Part shown: positions 1 to 8,985 of the stretch, in pieces | How positions within the stretch are numbered: position 1 is the first letter of the stretch | How the letters are laid out: each line of letters opens with the position of its first letter | Origin: Cellulomonas chengniuliangii | Lineage (GTDB): Bacteria > Actinomycetota > Actinomycetes > Actinomycetales > Cellulomonadaceae | Direction of reading: 5' to 3' | Assembly: GCF_024508335.1 (NCBI RefSeq) | Contig: NZ_CP101988.1 | Span: 3,162,001-3,226,000, forward strand | DNA length: 64,000 nt | Position numbers and translations under genes: made by a program | The notes under the pieces: generated by a model | The model's database searches: none | What the model saw: only the letters and a program-made list of their open reading frames with translations | What the model was told of the DNA's origin: nothing

Positions 1-603
1 GAGCAGCTCGCCTACGCCGCCAGCCTCGTGATCGTGTTCGCCCTGCCGTCGATCTTCGTGCTGCCGTGGCTGGTGGACCTGCTGGGCCTGAGCCCTGCCG
101 TCGCGGGCGCCTGGATCGGCGGCAACATCGACACCACGGCGGCCGTCGCGGCGGCGGGGACGCTCGCCGGAGAGGACGCGCTGGCCCTCGCGACCATCGT
201 CAAGGCCACCCAGAACGCGCTGATCGGCGTGGTGGCGATCGCCCTCACCGCCTACTTCGCGTTCAAGGTGGAGCGCCGCCCGGACGCGCGAGGGCCGGGC
301 GCCGGCGAGCTGTGGCGGCGGTTCCCCAAGTTCGTGCTGGGGTTCCTGGCAGCGTCGGTGATCGGCACCGTCTACCTGGCCCAGGTGGGCTCGGACGTCG
401 GCAAGCCCGTCCTCGCCGTGGCCAACGACCTGCGGACGCTGTTCTTCATCCTGGCGTTCGTCAGCATCGGGCTCGAGCTGCGGGTCAAGGCGCTGCGAGC
501 CGCCGGCTGGCGGCCCGTGGCCGTCTTCGGCCTGGCCACCGTGTTCAACCTGGTGGTGGGGCTGGCGTCGGCGTCCGTGCTGTTCGCGGGCTTCGAGCTC
601 TGA
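1..603 (+). CDS. YeiH/UPF0324-family putative sulfate exporter, C-terminal part
   Basis: The reading frame is open from the first base, so the 5' part lies outside the window; 200 residues are visible. They are strongly hydrophobic, with about six membrane spans. The stretch GAWIGGNIDTTAAVAAAG, then a polar K-A-T-Q segment and a further span, resembles the second half of the YeiH (Cons_hypoth698) family of inner-membrane proteins, which are putative exporters of sulfate or other anions. The family match is from memory of its signature. The substrate is not known. It is convergent with dtd. Confidence 0.65.
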   Translation, partial: EQLAYAASLVIVFALPSIFVLPWLVDLLGLSPAVAGAWIGGNIDTTAAVAAAGTLAGEDALALATIVKATQNALIGVVAIALTAYFAFKVERRPDARGPGAGELWRRFPKFVLGFLAASVIGTVYLAQVGSDVGKPVLAVANDLRTLFFILAFVSIGLELRVKALRAAGWRPVAVFGLATVFNLVVGLASASVLFAGFEL

Positions 604-665
604 CCCGGCGTCGGGCGTCGGGCGGCGTGCTCGTCGCGCCCCCGGCGCCCGGACGGGCCGCGCGG

Positions 666-1106
666 TCAGCCGGCGGCGGGGTCCGACTCGACGAGCAACG
701 TCACCGGCCCGTCGTTGACGAGCTCGACCTGCATGTCGGCGCCGAACCTGCCGGTGGCGACCTCGAGCCCCCGGGCGCGCAGCGCGTCGACCACGGCGTC
801 GACCAGCGGCTCGGCCACCGGGCCGGGCGCCGCCGCGTTCCACGTCGGGCGGCGGCCCTTGCGGGTGTCCCCGTACAGCGTGAACTGGCTGACCACCAGC
901 ACGGGCGCCCCCGCGTCGGTGGCGCTGAGCTCGCCGCGCAGGATGCGGAGATCGGCGATCTTCCGGGCGACGAGCTCGACCTGCGCTGGCCCGTCGCCGG
1001 GCGTGACGCCCACCAGGGCGACGAGTCCGGGCCGGTCGATGGCTCCCACGACCTCGCCGTCGACGGTGACGCTGGCCCGCGCCACCCGCTGCACCACCGC
1101 CCTCAT
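666..1106 (-). CDS. dtd: D-aminoacyl-tRNA deacylase
   Basis: 146 residues, the normal length for Dtd. The enzyme hydrolyses D-amino acids (and glycine from mischarged tRNA-Ala) off tRNA in the cytoplasm, a proofreading step. The N-terminus MRAVVQRV, the SQFTLYGD motif near residue 75 and the C-terminal NDGPVT (Gly-cisPro) motif are the family hallmarks. Its ATG overlaps the stop of the upstream asparaginase gene (ATGA at 1103-1106), so the two are probably translationally coupled, although the functions are unrelated. Confidence 0.95.
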   Translation of the reverse strand: MRAVVQRVARASVTVDGEVVGAIDRPGLVALVGVTPGDGPAQVELVARKIADLRILRGELSATDAGAPVLVVSQFTLYGDTRKGRRPTWNAAAPGPVAEPLVDAVVDALRARGLEVATGRFGADMQVELVNDGPVTLLVESDPAAG

Positions 1107-2140
1107 GCGCGGTCCGCACCGCCGAAAGCCGCGACCACGGCGCCCACGGGCCGCCCGTGGCCCAGCACGTCGACCCGCCCGGCCCTGTCGAGGGCGCCGA
1201 CGTCGACCCCCGCCATCTGGTCCGCGCCGGCCACCCGCAAGGCTGCGCGGAGGATCGCCGGCCGAGGCCGGGCGCTGCCGTCAGCCACCTTGAACGCGAG
1301 CGCCGAGCCGTCGGGCAGCGCGGCCGCGTACACGCCCTCGGCGCCGTCCTTCGCGACAAGGCCGGGCGCCGCGCGCATCACGTCGGTGGCGTCGCGGCCG
1401 GTCCCGGCGACGTGCCACGGGTGCGCGCTCATCGCGGCGGCCACCCGGGCCTCGGGGGTCCCGGGGGCTGCCTGCGGCGCGCGGGCGATCGTGGCGAAGG
1501 CGCGCGCGAGGCCGCTCAGTGACGTCGAGAACAACGGCGCGCCGCAGCCGTCCACGGTGGGGTCGCCCGCGGGGCCGCCCGTGAGCTCGGCCAGCGTCTG
1601 GCGCACGGCGCGCTGCAACGGGTGGTCCAGCTCCCGGTAGGCGCCGGTGTCCCAGCCCGCGGCCACGCAGGTCGCGAGCATCGCGGCGTGCTTGCCGGAG
1701 CAGTTCTGCGCCACCGGCTCCGGCCCGCGGCCGGCGCGCTGCCAGTCCAGCGCCGCGGCGGGGTCCAGCGGCAGGGTCGGCGTGTTCTGCAGCGCGGACT
1801 CGTCGAGGCCCGCCCCCGCGAGGATCGCCCGGACCTCCTCGAGGTGCCCCGGCTCCGCGTTGTGGCTCGCGGCGGCCAGCGCGAGCTGGGCTCCGCGCAG
1901 GTCCAGGCCGCTGCGCAGCATCGCGACGGCTTGCAAGGGCTTCAACGACGAGCGCGCGTACACGACCTTGTCCGGGTCGCCCAGCGCGAGCCGCACCGCG
2001 CCCGTGGGGTCGAGCACGACCAGGTGCCCCAGGTGCTCAGACTCGACGAGACCGCCGCGCACCACCTGGGCGAGCAGCGCCGCGGGCGCGCCGGCGGCTC
2101 CGTTCCCAGCGGGCGCCAGGGTCGTCGGCTGGGCCGTCAC
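1103..2140 (-). CDS. L-asparaginase II family protein
   Basis: 345 residues of the thermolabile/rhizobial-type asparaginase family (Pfam Asparaginase_II), which converts asparagine to aspartate and ammonia. Recognisable blocks are RSSLKPLQ near residue 65, [19 protein letters not shown] and the central DGCGAP. The open frame continues upstream, but GTG 2140 is chosen because it overlaps the stop of the DUF2516 gene as GTGA, a junction type used repeatedly here. There is no signal peptide, so it is cytoplasmic. It forms an operon with DUF2516 upstream and dtd downstream. Confidence 0.88.
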   Translation of the reverse strand: MTAQPTTLAPAGNGAAGAPAALLAQVVRGGLVESEHLGHLVVLDPTGAVRLALGDPDKVVYARSSLKPLQAVAMLRSGLDLRGAQLALAAASHNAEPGHLEEVRAILAGAGLDESALQNTPTLPLDPAAALDWQRAGRGPEPVAQNCSGKHAAMLATCVAAGWDTGAYRELDHPLQRAVRQTLAELTGGPAGDPTVDGCGAPLFSTSLSGLARAFATIARAPQAAPGTPEARVAAAMSAHPWHVAGTGRDATDVMRAAPGLVAKDGAEGVYAAALPDGSALAFKVADGSARPRPAILRAALRVAGADQMAGVDVGALDRAGRVDVLGHGRPVGAVVAAFGGADRA

Positions 2141-2469
2141 CAGCCACCTCGCTGCGGGCCGCGGGGGCCGCGACGCCTGGAGTAGGGCGCCACGGCGGGC
2201 TTCACGTCCACCAGGTACACGATCGCGGCGACGGCCGCCCCGATGGCCAGGAAGGGCAGGAACCCGAGGCCGATCGGGTACGGCAGCGCCATGAACGACA
2301 CCGCCACAGACGCCCCGAGGATCGCGCCCCACTTGCCCTTCGTGAGCTTGCCAGCCGAGCGGAAGGCGGCGGTGGGCCGGCGCAGCAGGTCGATGAGCGC
2401 CCACACGCTGGCGCCGAAGATCGCGACGTAGAAGATCAGGAAGATGGCGGTCTGCAGCGTGGGGATCAC
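2137..2469 (-). CDS. DUF2516 family small membrane protein
   Basis: 110 residues with three predicted membrane helices (about 5-27, 47-62 and 65-87) and a basic RRRGPRGPQR tail. The spacing and the DVKPAVAPYS segment fit DUF2516, an actinobacterial family without a known function. The GTG start follows a TAGGCT box by 6 nt, so the message is probably leaderless and this is the first gene of the DUF2516-asparaginase-dtd operon. Confidence 0.8.
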   Translation of the reverse strand: MIPTLQTAIFLIFYVAIFGASVWALIDLLRRPTAAFRSAGKLTKGKWGAILGASVAVSFMALPYPIGLGFLPFLAIGAAVAAIVYLVDVKPAVAPYSRRRGPRGPQRGGW

Positions 2470-2475
2470 GCGCCG

Positions 2476-2481
2476 AGCCTA
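2476..2481 (-). promoter_or_regulatory. -10 box of the DUF2516-asparaginase-dtd operon
   Basis: TAGGCT on the minus strand ends 6 nt before GTG 2469. A transcript starting 6-7 nt below the box would begin at the start codon itself. No clear -35 hexamer is seen. Confidence 0.6.
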
Positions 2482-2524
2482 CGACGTGTGCCTGGCCCCG
2501 CGCCCGACCGCCAGTGCGAGGCTG

Positions 2525-3661
2525 TCAGATCGACGGCAGGTGGGTGCGCGCCTCGGCGGCGGTGGCCCCGGAGGCCTCGAACAGGTCCACCACGAGGGAC
2601 CGGGCGAGCAGCACCAGGCTCTGCAGTCGGATGTCGTCCTGCGCGATCCGGTAGGGGTCGAGCCGTTCGGCCGCGGCAGTCAGCAGCGCGCGGGCGCGCC
2701 CCTCGTGGCCGCCCCCGGTCAGCTGCTCGCCGAGTTCATCCACCGCGTCGGCGATCTGGTCGATGGCTCCCGCGAGCTCGACCACCGACGCCGTCGCGTC
2801 TGTCGGGATGGCGGTGAGGGCACGGCGTGCGAGCACTCGGGCGTTGCGCATGGCCCGGTCGGTCATGACGGCGGCGTCCTCGAGCGCCCGCAGATCGGCC
2901 TGGTACCGCCGCCCGAGCGGGGTCACCCGGGCGTTCTTGCGGGTGTCGGTGGCCGAGGTCTTCCACGCGTCGAGCGCCGACTGGGACGACCGCCCGGCCA
3001 GCAGTGCCTCCTCCAAGTCCTGCGGCACCTGTTCGCGCAGGCCCCGGGCGGCCAAGCGCAGCACGACCGCCAGCTCGAGGATGGCCGTGTGGGCGTGACG
3101 GCGCGGCAGTCGCCGCGGGTCGGAGGGCGTGACGGCGACGATCACGAACGCGGCGAGCCCGCCGATGATCGCGTCGGTCAGGCGCCCCAGGCCGCCGCCG
3201 CCGGCCGCCGTGGAGGGGAACCCCACCACGACGATCGCCTGGGACCCCGCGAGCCGTGCCACGAGCTGCCCCTTGTCGATGAACCTGCCGATCAGCGCCG
3301 CCAGGGCCAGCACGACGCCGACTTGCCACGCGCCCGAGCCGATCCCGCTGACCAGCAACTCGGCGAGGCCGATGCCGACAGCCACGCCCGCGGAGATCTC
3401 CAGGATGCGCCGGAGCTGGCGGTCCTCGCTGAATCCGAGCGCGATCCAGGCGGCGATCGGGGCGAAGATCGGGTACGGGTGCCCCAGCAGCGTGTGCGAG
3501 ATGCCGTACGCGATGGCGGCAGCGGACGCCGCTTGCAGGATCGCGAACCTCGCCGACCGCACCCGCCGCCACCCCTCGGTCACCCGGGTCGCGGCCTCGT
3601 CGCGCGCGGCCCGGAGCCGGTCAGCACGCGACCGGGGCGCGGCGGCCCCCGCGGTGCTCAC
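2525..3661 (-). CDS. FUSC-family membrane protein
   Basis: 378 residues. After a basic cytoplasmic N-terminus there are about six hydrophobic segments between residues 40 and 175, including the HPYPIFAPIAAWIALGF block typical of the FUSC/ArAE family (aromatic-acid exporter-like, fusaric-acid-resistance-like). A long, mostly helical cytoplasmic C-terminal half follows. GTG 3661 overlaps the stop of ygfZ as GTGA, so it is co-translated with ygfZ. Family members are thought to export organic acids or lipidic compounds; the substrate here is unknown. Confidence 0.8.
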   Translation of the reverse strand: MSTAGAAAPRSRADRLRAARDEAATRVTEGWRRVRSARFAILQAASAAAIAYGISHTLLGHPYPIFAPIAAWIALGFSEDRQLRRILEISAGVAVGIGLAELLVSGIGSGAWQVGVVLALAALIGRFIDKGQLVARLAGSQAIVVVGFPSTAAGGGGLGRLTDAIIGGLAAFVIVAVTPSDPRRLPRRHAHTAILELAVVLRLAARGLREQVPQDLEEALLAGRSSQSALDAWKTSATDTRKNARVTPLGRRYQADLRALEDAAVMTDRAMRNARVLARRALTAIPTDATASVVELAGAIDQIADAVDELGEQLTGGGHEGRARALLTAAAERLDPYRIAQDDIRLQSLVLLARSLVVDLFEASGATAAEARTHLPSI

Positions 3662-4857
3662 AGGCTCGGGCGATGCCCCAGGCCGCGGGCCACCGGTCCG
3701 CGCGCGGCCGGGCGGTCGGCGGACACGCCCTCCCCCGCGACGACCGTCTCCTGGCCGGCGGCCACTGGGCCACCCTCACACTCGACCATGAGGTCCGCGT
3801 CGGTCGGGGCGGAGCGCTTCACCACGGCGAGGGCCACCGGGCCGAGCTCGTGGTGCCGCGCCACGCTGGTGACCTGTCCGATGGCCCGCCCGATCTCGCC
3901 TCCGGTGGTCAGCGTCCCGGCCTCGTGCACCTGCGCGCCGGGCTCGGGCAGCAGGTGCCCCGACCCGTCGAGGTGCAGCATCACCAACCGGCGCGGGGGC
4001 CGGCCGAGGTTGTGCACTCGCGCCACGGTCTCCTGGCCGCGGTAGCAGCCCTTCTCCAGGTGCACGGCGGTGCGCAGCCAGTCGAGCTCGTGCGGGATGG
4101 ACCGGTGGTCCGCCTCGCGTCCGAGCCGGGGGCGCCACGCCTCGACGCGCAAGGCCTCGCTGGCCCAGGTGCCGACCAGCGGCCACCCCGCCTGCTCCCG
4201 TGCGGCGACGGCCTGCGCCAGCTCGCCGCGCGGGACCAGCACCAGGCGCCAGGCTCGGTCGGCGCCGGGGTGCTGGGCGTCCTCCGGCCCGTACCGGGTG
4301 CCGCCCGGCGCCGTGCGCGGCCACGGGTCGCGCCAGGAGAGGGGCTCCCCCTCGACTCCCTCGGCGTCCACCGGCTCGCCGATCGCCGCCCACTGGTCCG
4401 TGACGTCCGCGACCTCGACCCGCAGCGTGAACCGCATCCGGTCGAGCCATGCGGCGAGCGCCGGGGCGGACGCGCCCTCGGTGATCAGCCAGGTCGTCGT
4501 CCCGTCGTCCACCACTCCGGCGGCGTGCTCGATGTGCCCCTGCGGGCTGAGCACCAGCAGCTCGGTGGAGGCACGCGGCTCGAGGCCGGTGAGGTGCTGC
4601 GAGGTGATCGAGTGCAGCCACGTGAGCCGGTCGGGGCCCGTCACCGTCACCACGCCGAGGTGGGACTGGTCCACCACGGCGCCGCCGCGGGACAGCGCCC
4701 GCTGCTCGGCGGTGGGGTCCCCGTAGTGCCAGGCGACGCCGGCGTCGGGCCCGGAGCCCTCGACCGCGCCGCGGCGGGCCAGTAGCGGGCTGCGCCGCGC
4801 CGGGGCCGTCTCGACGGCCGGGTCCGCCGGTGCGCTCGAGTCGGCCACCGGGATCAC
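3658..4857 (-). CDS. ygfZ: YgfZ/GcvT-domain folate-binding protein
   Basis: 399 residues. YgfZ proteins bind tetrahydrofolate and help maintain certain Fe-S enzymes. The family signature K-G-C-Y-x-G-Q-E appears as EKGCYRGQETVAR near residue 285, and the GcvT-like fold starts around residue 60. The frame runs further upstream, but GTG 4857 is preferred because it overlaps the nitrobindin stop (GTGA, 4854-4857). The operon order nitrobindin-ygfZ-FUSC is consistent with mycobacteria, where ygfZ- and nitrobindin-like genes are neighbours. Confidence 0.88.
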   Translation of the reverse strand: MIPVADSSAPADPAVETAPARRSPLLARRGAVEGSGPDAGVAWHYGDPTAEQRALSRGGAVVDQSHLGVVTVTGPDRLTWLHSITSQHLTGLEPRASTELLVLSPQGHIEHAAGVVDDGTTTWLITEGASAPALAAWLDRMRFTLRVEVADVTDQWAAIGEPVDAEGVEGEPLSWRDPWPRTAPGGTRYGPEDAQHPGADRAWRLVLVPRGELAQAVAAREQAGWPLVGTWASEALRVEAWRPRLGREADHRSIPHELDWLRTAVHLEKGCYRGQETVARVHNLGRPPRRLVMLHLDGSGHLLPEPGAQVHEAGTLTTGGEIGRAIGQVTSVARHHELGPVALAVVKRSAPTDADLMVECEGGPVAAGQETVVAGEGVSADRPAARGPVARGLGHRPSL

Positions 4858-5477
4858 GCCTCGTCGCCGACGCGCGCCAGTCGGGCGGACGCGTAGGTCT
4901 GCATCGGCTGCCCGAACGCCGCGAGGTCGTGGGCCCACATCAGCTCGCCGTTGACCAGCCCGTACAACCGCGTCCCGGCGGTGACGTCCGCGCCGGTGGC
5001 CGTGCGTGCGACCACGTCGGTGGCCAGGTCGATGCGCCCGTTGCCGACGGCCCCGAGGTACAGCGTGACGAAGCCGGACGGGTCGGCGAGGAGCACCTCG
5101 ACGGGGTGCTGGTCGTCCGCGAGGTCCGCGGGGCGCTCGGGCGGGACACGCCAGAACCCGGACTCGGTGGACCACACGGGGCCTGGCTCCTGCGCGGGGA
5201 CGGGCGTCGCCGCGGGCGCGTCCTCAGGCCCGGCGACCGCGGAGGCGTCGCCGTCCTGCGCCGCGAGGGCCGCCGCGTCGTCCGGCGCGACCACGAGCCG
5301 GATGGTGGAGGTGTACGCGAGGTACGGGCCGCCGTCGTGGCTGAACGTGACGTCCTGCGTGAACGCGGACTCCTCGATGCCGGGGTAGCCGACGACGCCC
5401 TCGCCGTGCCACTCCCCCACGAGCCACGCGAGCGGGTACACCTCAGGCGCCAGGCCCTCGGGCAGGATGAACGGCAT
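4854..5477 (-). CDS. Nitrobindin-like heme-binding protein (FABP/DUF1794 family)
   Basis: 207 residues with the nitrobindin G-x-W-x-G-x-G motif (GEWHGEGVVGYPGI) near residue 22, a beta-barrel-like pattern afterwards and conserved QMQTYASARL near the end. Nitrobindins bind ferric heme and can isomerise peroxynitrite. A low-complexity Ala/Pro/Asp insertion lies in the middle (about residues 62-95), which makes the protein longer than the usual 160-170 residues. A clear Shine-Dalgarno GGAGGT lies 5 nt before ATG 5477. It heads the operon with ygfZ. Confidence 0.85.
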   Translation of the reverse strand: MPFILPEGLAPEVYPLAWLVGEWHGEGVVGYPGIEESAFTQDVTFSHDGGPYLAYTSTIRLVVAPDDAAALAAQDGDASAVAGPEDAPAATPVPAQEPGPVWSTESGFWRVPPERPADLADDQHPVEVLLADPSGFVTLYLGAVGNGRIDLATDVVARTATGADVTAGTRLYGLVNGELMWAHDLAAFGQPMQTYASARLARVGDEA

Positions 5478-5518
5478 TGACTACCTCCGGTTGTGGGATC
5501 GATCGCAGCCGGTGAGAG

Positions 5519-5626
5519 TCAGCGCTGACCCTTGTACAGGCGGTAGACGACGAAGCAGGCGAACCACCCGATGGTGACGGTCGCCGCGACGAGCAGGCCG
5601 ATGAAAACTGCTTCAAGCGCTTCCAT
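5519..5626 (-). CDS. 35-residue single-span membrane peptide
   Basis: A short frame from ATG 5626 to TGA 5519: MEALEAVFIGLLVAATVTIG, then an aromatic/hydrophobic stretch WFACFVVYRL and a basic YKGQR tail. The hydrophobic segment 6-30 followed by positive charges predicts one membrane span with the C-terminus inside. Frame use and codon bias (G/C third positions) look real, and the gene fills the space between the divergent nitrobindin and DsrE genes. I do not know a function. No strong Shine-Dalgarno is visible. Confidence 0.6.
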   Translation of the reverse strand: MEALEAVFIGLLVAATVTIGWFACFVVYRLYKGQR

Positions 5627-5653
5627 GCCCCGATCCTAACGATGTCCGGCGCT

Positions 5654-5659
5654 TACGCT
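5654..5659 (+). promoter_or_regulatory. -10 box of the DsrE gene
   Basis: TACGCT, 6 nt before ATG 5666. It decides the start: the in-frame ATG 5642 lies upstream of this box and would not be on the transcript. Confidence 0.55.
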
Positions 5660-5665
5660 GACGCG

Positions 5666-6037
5666 ATGACCCGCCCGACGCGCGCTCTCGTGATCAAGGC
5701 GACCTCGGGAGCCGAGCGCCCCGAGGCCGCCAACCAGGCCCTGACCGTCGCCGCGGCTGCCGTCGCGTCCGGCGCCGAGGTCAGCCTGTGGCTCACGGGC
5801 GAGGCCTCCTGGTTCGCCGTGCCGGGCCGCGCCGCGCAGTTCGAGCTCGCCCACGCGGCCCCCCTGGACGAGCTGCTGGCCGTGGTGCTCGAGGGCGGCC
5901 AGGTGACGGTCTGCACCCAGTGCGCGGTGCGGCGCAGCCTGGAGGTCGAGGACCTGCTGCCCGGGGTGCGCATCGCGGGCGCCCCCGTGTTCGTCGAGGA
6001 GGTCCTGGCGCCGGACGCGCAAGCCCTCGTCTACTGA
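5666..6037 (+). CDS. DsrE-family small protein
   Basis: 123 residues. The fold pattern (TRALVIKATSG, then the NQALTVAAAAVASG helix and the SLWLTGEASW strand) and a C-T-Q-C pair near residue 83 match the DsrE/DsrF/TusD-like superfamily, whose members carry persulfide sulfur or act in peroxiredoxin-like redox roles. An upstream in-frame ATG at 5642 would add eight residues, but a TACGCT box lies between the two, so 5666 is chosen. It is convergent with the DUF4395-thioredoxin operon, which would fit a thiol/sulfur-related neighbourhood. Confidence 0.75.
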   Translation: MTRPTRALVIKATSGAERPEAANQALTVAAAAVASGAEVSLWLTGEASWFAVPGRAAQFELAHAAPLDELLAVVLEGGQVTVCTQCAVRRSLEVEDLLPGVRIAGAPVFVEEVLAPDAQALVY

Positions 6038-6049
6038 GCCGGCCAGGGG

Positions 6050-6535
6050 TCAGGCCGAGCGAGAGCGCAGCCGCAGGCCCAGCAGGTACATCTCGCAGCC
6101 CAGGCACAGGCCGAACGCCGCGTTGAGGAACGCCGCGACGAGCGCGAACGCCGCGGCGACCGGCACCGCGACCGCCACCCCGAGCACGCCGAGCACGACT
6201 CCCAGGCCGGTGATGGCCAGGCCCACCGCCTGGGCGAAGCGCGGCGGCCGGGGGTCCTCGAGCTCGGCGGGCGGCCCCAAGCGCGGTCGCACGACGCTGC
6301 GGAACACGAGGCCCTGCATCGACCCCTGGGCCCCACGGGCCGCGCCGACCGCGAACAACGCGGCCACGACGGCCAGCAGCACCAGGGCAGGGTCGGCGGG
6401 GAGCAGCAGCACGACGACGAGCAGGACGGCGGTCATCGCGGCGCCGGCCCGCGGGCCCCGGGGGTCGATGCCGGCGGGCGGCGTGGGCGCGCGCGTGGGG
6501 TCGGCGGGCGCGGGAGACGCGGGCAGGTCGCTCAT
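6050..6535 (-). CDS. DUF4395 membrane protein
   Basis: 161 residues: a proline-rich N-terminus, then four hydrophobic segments and the FNAAFGLCLGCEMYLLGLRL block near the C-terminus that marks DUF4395. The conserved cysteine pair C-L-G-C next to a thioredoxin-like gene suggests, by inference, a membrane thiol-redox partnership. AGGAGG lies 6 nt before ATG 6535. About 95 nt separate it from the thioredoxin gene upstream; the two are probably co-transcribed. Confidence 0.82.
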   Translation of the reverse strand: MSDLPASPAPADPTRAPTPPAGIDPRGPRAGAAMTAVLLVVVLLLPADPALVLLAVVAALFAVGAARGAQGSMQGLVFRSVVRPRLGPPAELEDPRPPRFAQAVGLAITGLGVVLGVLGVAVAVPVAAAFALVAAFLNAAFGLCLGCEMYLLGLRLRSRSA

Positions 6536-6628
6536 GGGTGTCCTCCTGGACGGTGTGACCGGCGGGACGGGCTGGGCGGCGGGAGGTGCGGGCTGGTCGC
6601 CTGGGCGGGCCTCGGCGGAGCGCAGGGC

Positions 6629-7078
6629 TCAGCGGCCGGGGGCCGCCTCGGGACACGACTCCAGCACTGCGAGCATCTGCGCGCGAGTCGCCTCGCCGGA
6701 CACCCGCCCAGCCACCGTCCCGGCGCCGTCGAGCAGCAGCACCGTCGGAGTGCGGAGCACGTTGACCCGGCGCACCAGGCTCAGGTGCTGCTCGACGTCG
6801 AGCTCGACGTGCACGACGCCTGGCGCCCCCGCGACGAGCTGCGCGAGCACGTCGCGCACCCGGCGGCACGGGGCGCACACCGCGCTGGAGAACTGCACGA
6901 AGGTCGCGCGCTCGCCCAGCGCCGCGCCGATCTCGGCTGCTGTCAGGCGCCCGGCGCCACCGTCCCCCTCGGAGGTCCCCACCGCCGCGACGAACCGGCC
7001 CTGGCGGGCACGCCACCACACGCCCAGCCCGGTCGCGGCCACGAGCACCGCGACGACGAGGACCACGCGCAGGAGCAT
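6629..7078 (-). CDS. Membrane-anchored thioredoxin-like protein
   Basis: 149 residues: one N-terminal membrane anchor (about 2-22), then a thioredoxin fold with the active site C-A-P-C (in SAVCAPCRRV near residue 69) and the cis-proline strand RTPTVLLLDG. The domain faces the outside of the cell if the anchor is N-in. Likely a disulfide reductase or oxidase of exported proteins. The start ATG 7078 is 2 nt after the upstream stop. It resembles the mycobacterial ThiX position next to glnR. Confidence 0.82.
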   Translation of the reverse strand: MLLRVVLVVAVLVAATGLGVWWRARQGRFVAAVGTSEGDGGAGRLTAAEIGAALGERATFVQFSSAVCAPCRRVRDVLAQLVAGAPGVVHVELDVEQHLSLVRRVNVLRTPTVLLLDGAGTVAGRVSGEATRAQMLAVLESCPEAAPGR

Positions 7079-7080
7079 CG

Positions 7081-7845
7081 TCAGCCCACCAGGACTCGGC
7101 CTGCGACGTAGACCAGGATCCCGGTCACGGTGACAGGCAGGACGATCGCCGCCAACGCCGCGGGGAACCGCGCCAGCACCGGCAGCCGGTCGAACAGCTG
7201 GTGCAGCGCGGCCACCAGCAGGCCCACGGCCATCCCCAGGAGTCCGCCCGCCAGCGGGTCGAAGCCCGGCAGCGCCAGCCCGGCGAGCGCGCCCGCGGCC
7301 AGCGCCGAGCCGACGGTCGCCCCCGCCCCGACCCAGGGGGCCAGCGGCAGCGCCGCCACCGCGGACCCGACGGCCAGCGCGAGCGCCCCGGCGATGACCA
7401 GCTCCTCGCCGCCGGGGGTCCGCTGGGTGGCGACCCACCCGGCCGCGGCCGCGGCGACGAGCGCGCCGGCGACGGTGCCGGTGACGGACTCCACGAGCCG
7501 CTCGCGCCCGCCGCCTCGCAGCAGCTCGTTGATGAAGGCCAGCAGGATCGAGAACGCGAACACCACCGGCAGGTCCCGCAGCGGCGGCGCGCCGACGGTC
7601 ATGTGCACGATCGCCACGGCCCCGGCGCCGCCGAGCGCGACGACGGCCGTGGAGCCGGGCCGGTTGGGCAGGTTGACCAGCACAGGCCAGCCGAACGCCA
7701 GCACGACCGCCAGGAGGCCCACCACGACGGTCAGCGGCAGGCCGGCGAGGTCGACGCCGCCGAGCGTGAGGTCGGAGAGGTAGCCGGCGACGGCCACCAG
7801 GGCGGCGAGCACGGCTGTGGAGACGGCGCGGGTCGAGAGCTGCAC
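7081..7845 (-). CDS. Multispanning membrane protein of unknown function
   Basis: 254 residues, almost entirely hydrophobic, with about seven or eight predicted helices and short polar loops (for example NLPNRPGS near residue 60 and LLRGGGRERLVES near 110). No catalytic or transporter signature is recognised. It is the first gene of the run leading to thioredoxin and DUF4395 and is divergent from glnR. The comparable slot in mycobacteria also holds an uncharacterised membrane protein. Confidence 0.7.
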   Translation of the reverse strand: MQLSTRAVSTAVLAALVAVAGYLSDLTLGGVDLAGLPLTVVVGLLAVVLAFGWPVLVNLPNRPGSTAVVALGGAGAVAIVHMTVGAPPLRDLPVVFAFSILLAFINELLRGGGRERLVESVTGTVAGALVAAAAAGWVATQRTPGGEELVIAGALALAVGSAVAALPLAPWVGAGATVGSALAAGALAGLALPGFDPLAGGLLGMAVGLLVAALHQLFDRLPVLARFPAALAAIVLPVTVTGILVYVAGRVLVG

Positions 7846-8109
7846 GGCGGCTACCGGCCCCGACGACGGAGGGACACGGGCGTGCTCACGCGCTGGCGGC
7901 GCGCAGCAGCCGAGGGCGCGAGGGAGGAGGAGGGGCCGGGCACGGCGTCGATTGTCGCAGACCGGCCACGACCGCGGGCCGAGCGATGTCCGGGACGGGG
8001 TCGCCAGCGCCCAGGCGGGTGAGAGCAGTCTCAGCGGAGGGGTGGTGCGCAGGACTGCGAGATCGCACGCGGTAGCGTGTCCACACCCGCACGCAAGGAG
8101 GTTCCGTCA

Positions 8110-8856
8110 GTGGCAGATCTGCTGCTGCTCACTCCTGCGCCCGGCGGTTCCGCCCAGGTGCTGCCGGCCCTCGGGCTGCTCTCGCACCGGGTGCGCGTCC
8201 TGCCGGTCGAGCCGTCGGCACTCGTGGACGCGCCCGACGCCGACATCATCGTGCTGGACGCGCGCCGCGACCTGGTCACCGCCCGCACCACGTGCCGGCT
8301 GCTGCGCGCGACTGGCCTCACAGTCCCCCTTGTGCTCGTCCTCACCGAGGGCGGCCTCACCGTGGTGACGGCCGAGTGGGGCGCGGACGACATCATCTTG
8401 GAGAACGCCACCCCCGCCGAGGTCGAGACGCGCTTCCGGCTCGTCATCGAGAGGTCCGCGGCGTCGGCGGCGTACGTCGACCAGCCGCAGGAGATCTCCG
8501 CGGGCGAGCTCATGATCGACCCGGGCGGCTACACGGCCCGGCTGCGCGGGCGCCCCCTCGACCTCACGTACAAGGAGTTCGAGCTCCTCAAGTACCTGGT
8601 GCAGCACCCGGGCCGTGTCTTCACCCGCGCGCAGCTGCTGCAAGAGGTCTGGGGCTACGACTACTACGGAGGCACCCGGACCGTCGACGTCCACGTGCGA
8701 CGCCTCCGCGCGAAGCTCGGGCTCGAGCACGAGCAGCTCATCGGCACCGTCCGCAACGTCGGGTACCGGTTCGACCCGCCGAAGGACCGCCAGCCGCGCC
8801 CCAGCGACGCGGACCTGACCCTCGAGGACGAGGCAGCGCACCCCGCGGACGCCTGA
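8110..8856 (+). CDS. glnR: GlnR, OmpR-type nitrogen regulator
   Basis: 248 residues. GlnR is the global nitrogen regulator of actinobacteria (glutamine synthetase, ammonium and nitrate uptake genes). The receiver-like N-terminal domain (about 1-120) contains [20 protein letters not shown] and [19 protein letters not shown], close to Streptomyces GlnR. The winged helix (about 135-225) carries [20 protein letters not shown] and [20 protein letters not shown]. GlnR is an orphan regulator with an atypical, non-phosphorylated receiver. GTG 8110 has AAGGAGG 8 nt upstream, so the in-frame GTG at 8077 was not used. TAGCGT at 8073-8078 is a likely -10 box, giving a 25-nt leader. Confidence 0.9.
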   Translation: MADLLLLTPAPGGSAQVLPALGLLSHRVRVLPVEPSALVDAPDADIIVLDARRDLVTARTTCRLLRATGLTVPLVLVLTEGGLTVVTAEWGADDIILENATPAEVETRFRLVIERSAASAAYVDQPQEISAGELMIDPGGYTARLRGRPLDLTYKEFELLKYLVQHPGRVFTRAQLLQEVWGYDYYGGTRTVDVHVRRLRAKLGLEHEQLIGTVRNVGYRFDPPKDRQPRPSDADLTLEDEAAHPADA

Positions 8857-8985
8857 CCTGCGACGAGGGCGCCGACTGTCCAGCGGGCGCCCGGGAGTGG
8901 CTCCGAGACTCGGCGACTACTCTGAAGGTGGTGTGCCGGGAAGCCTGGTCGGCAGTCCTGTCCGCGCGCCCGTGAGGTGGCTCGA

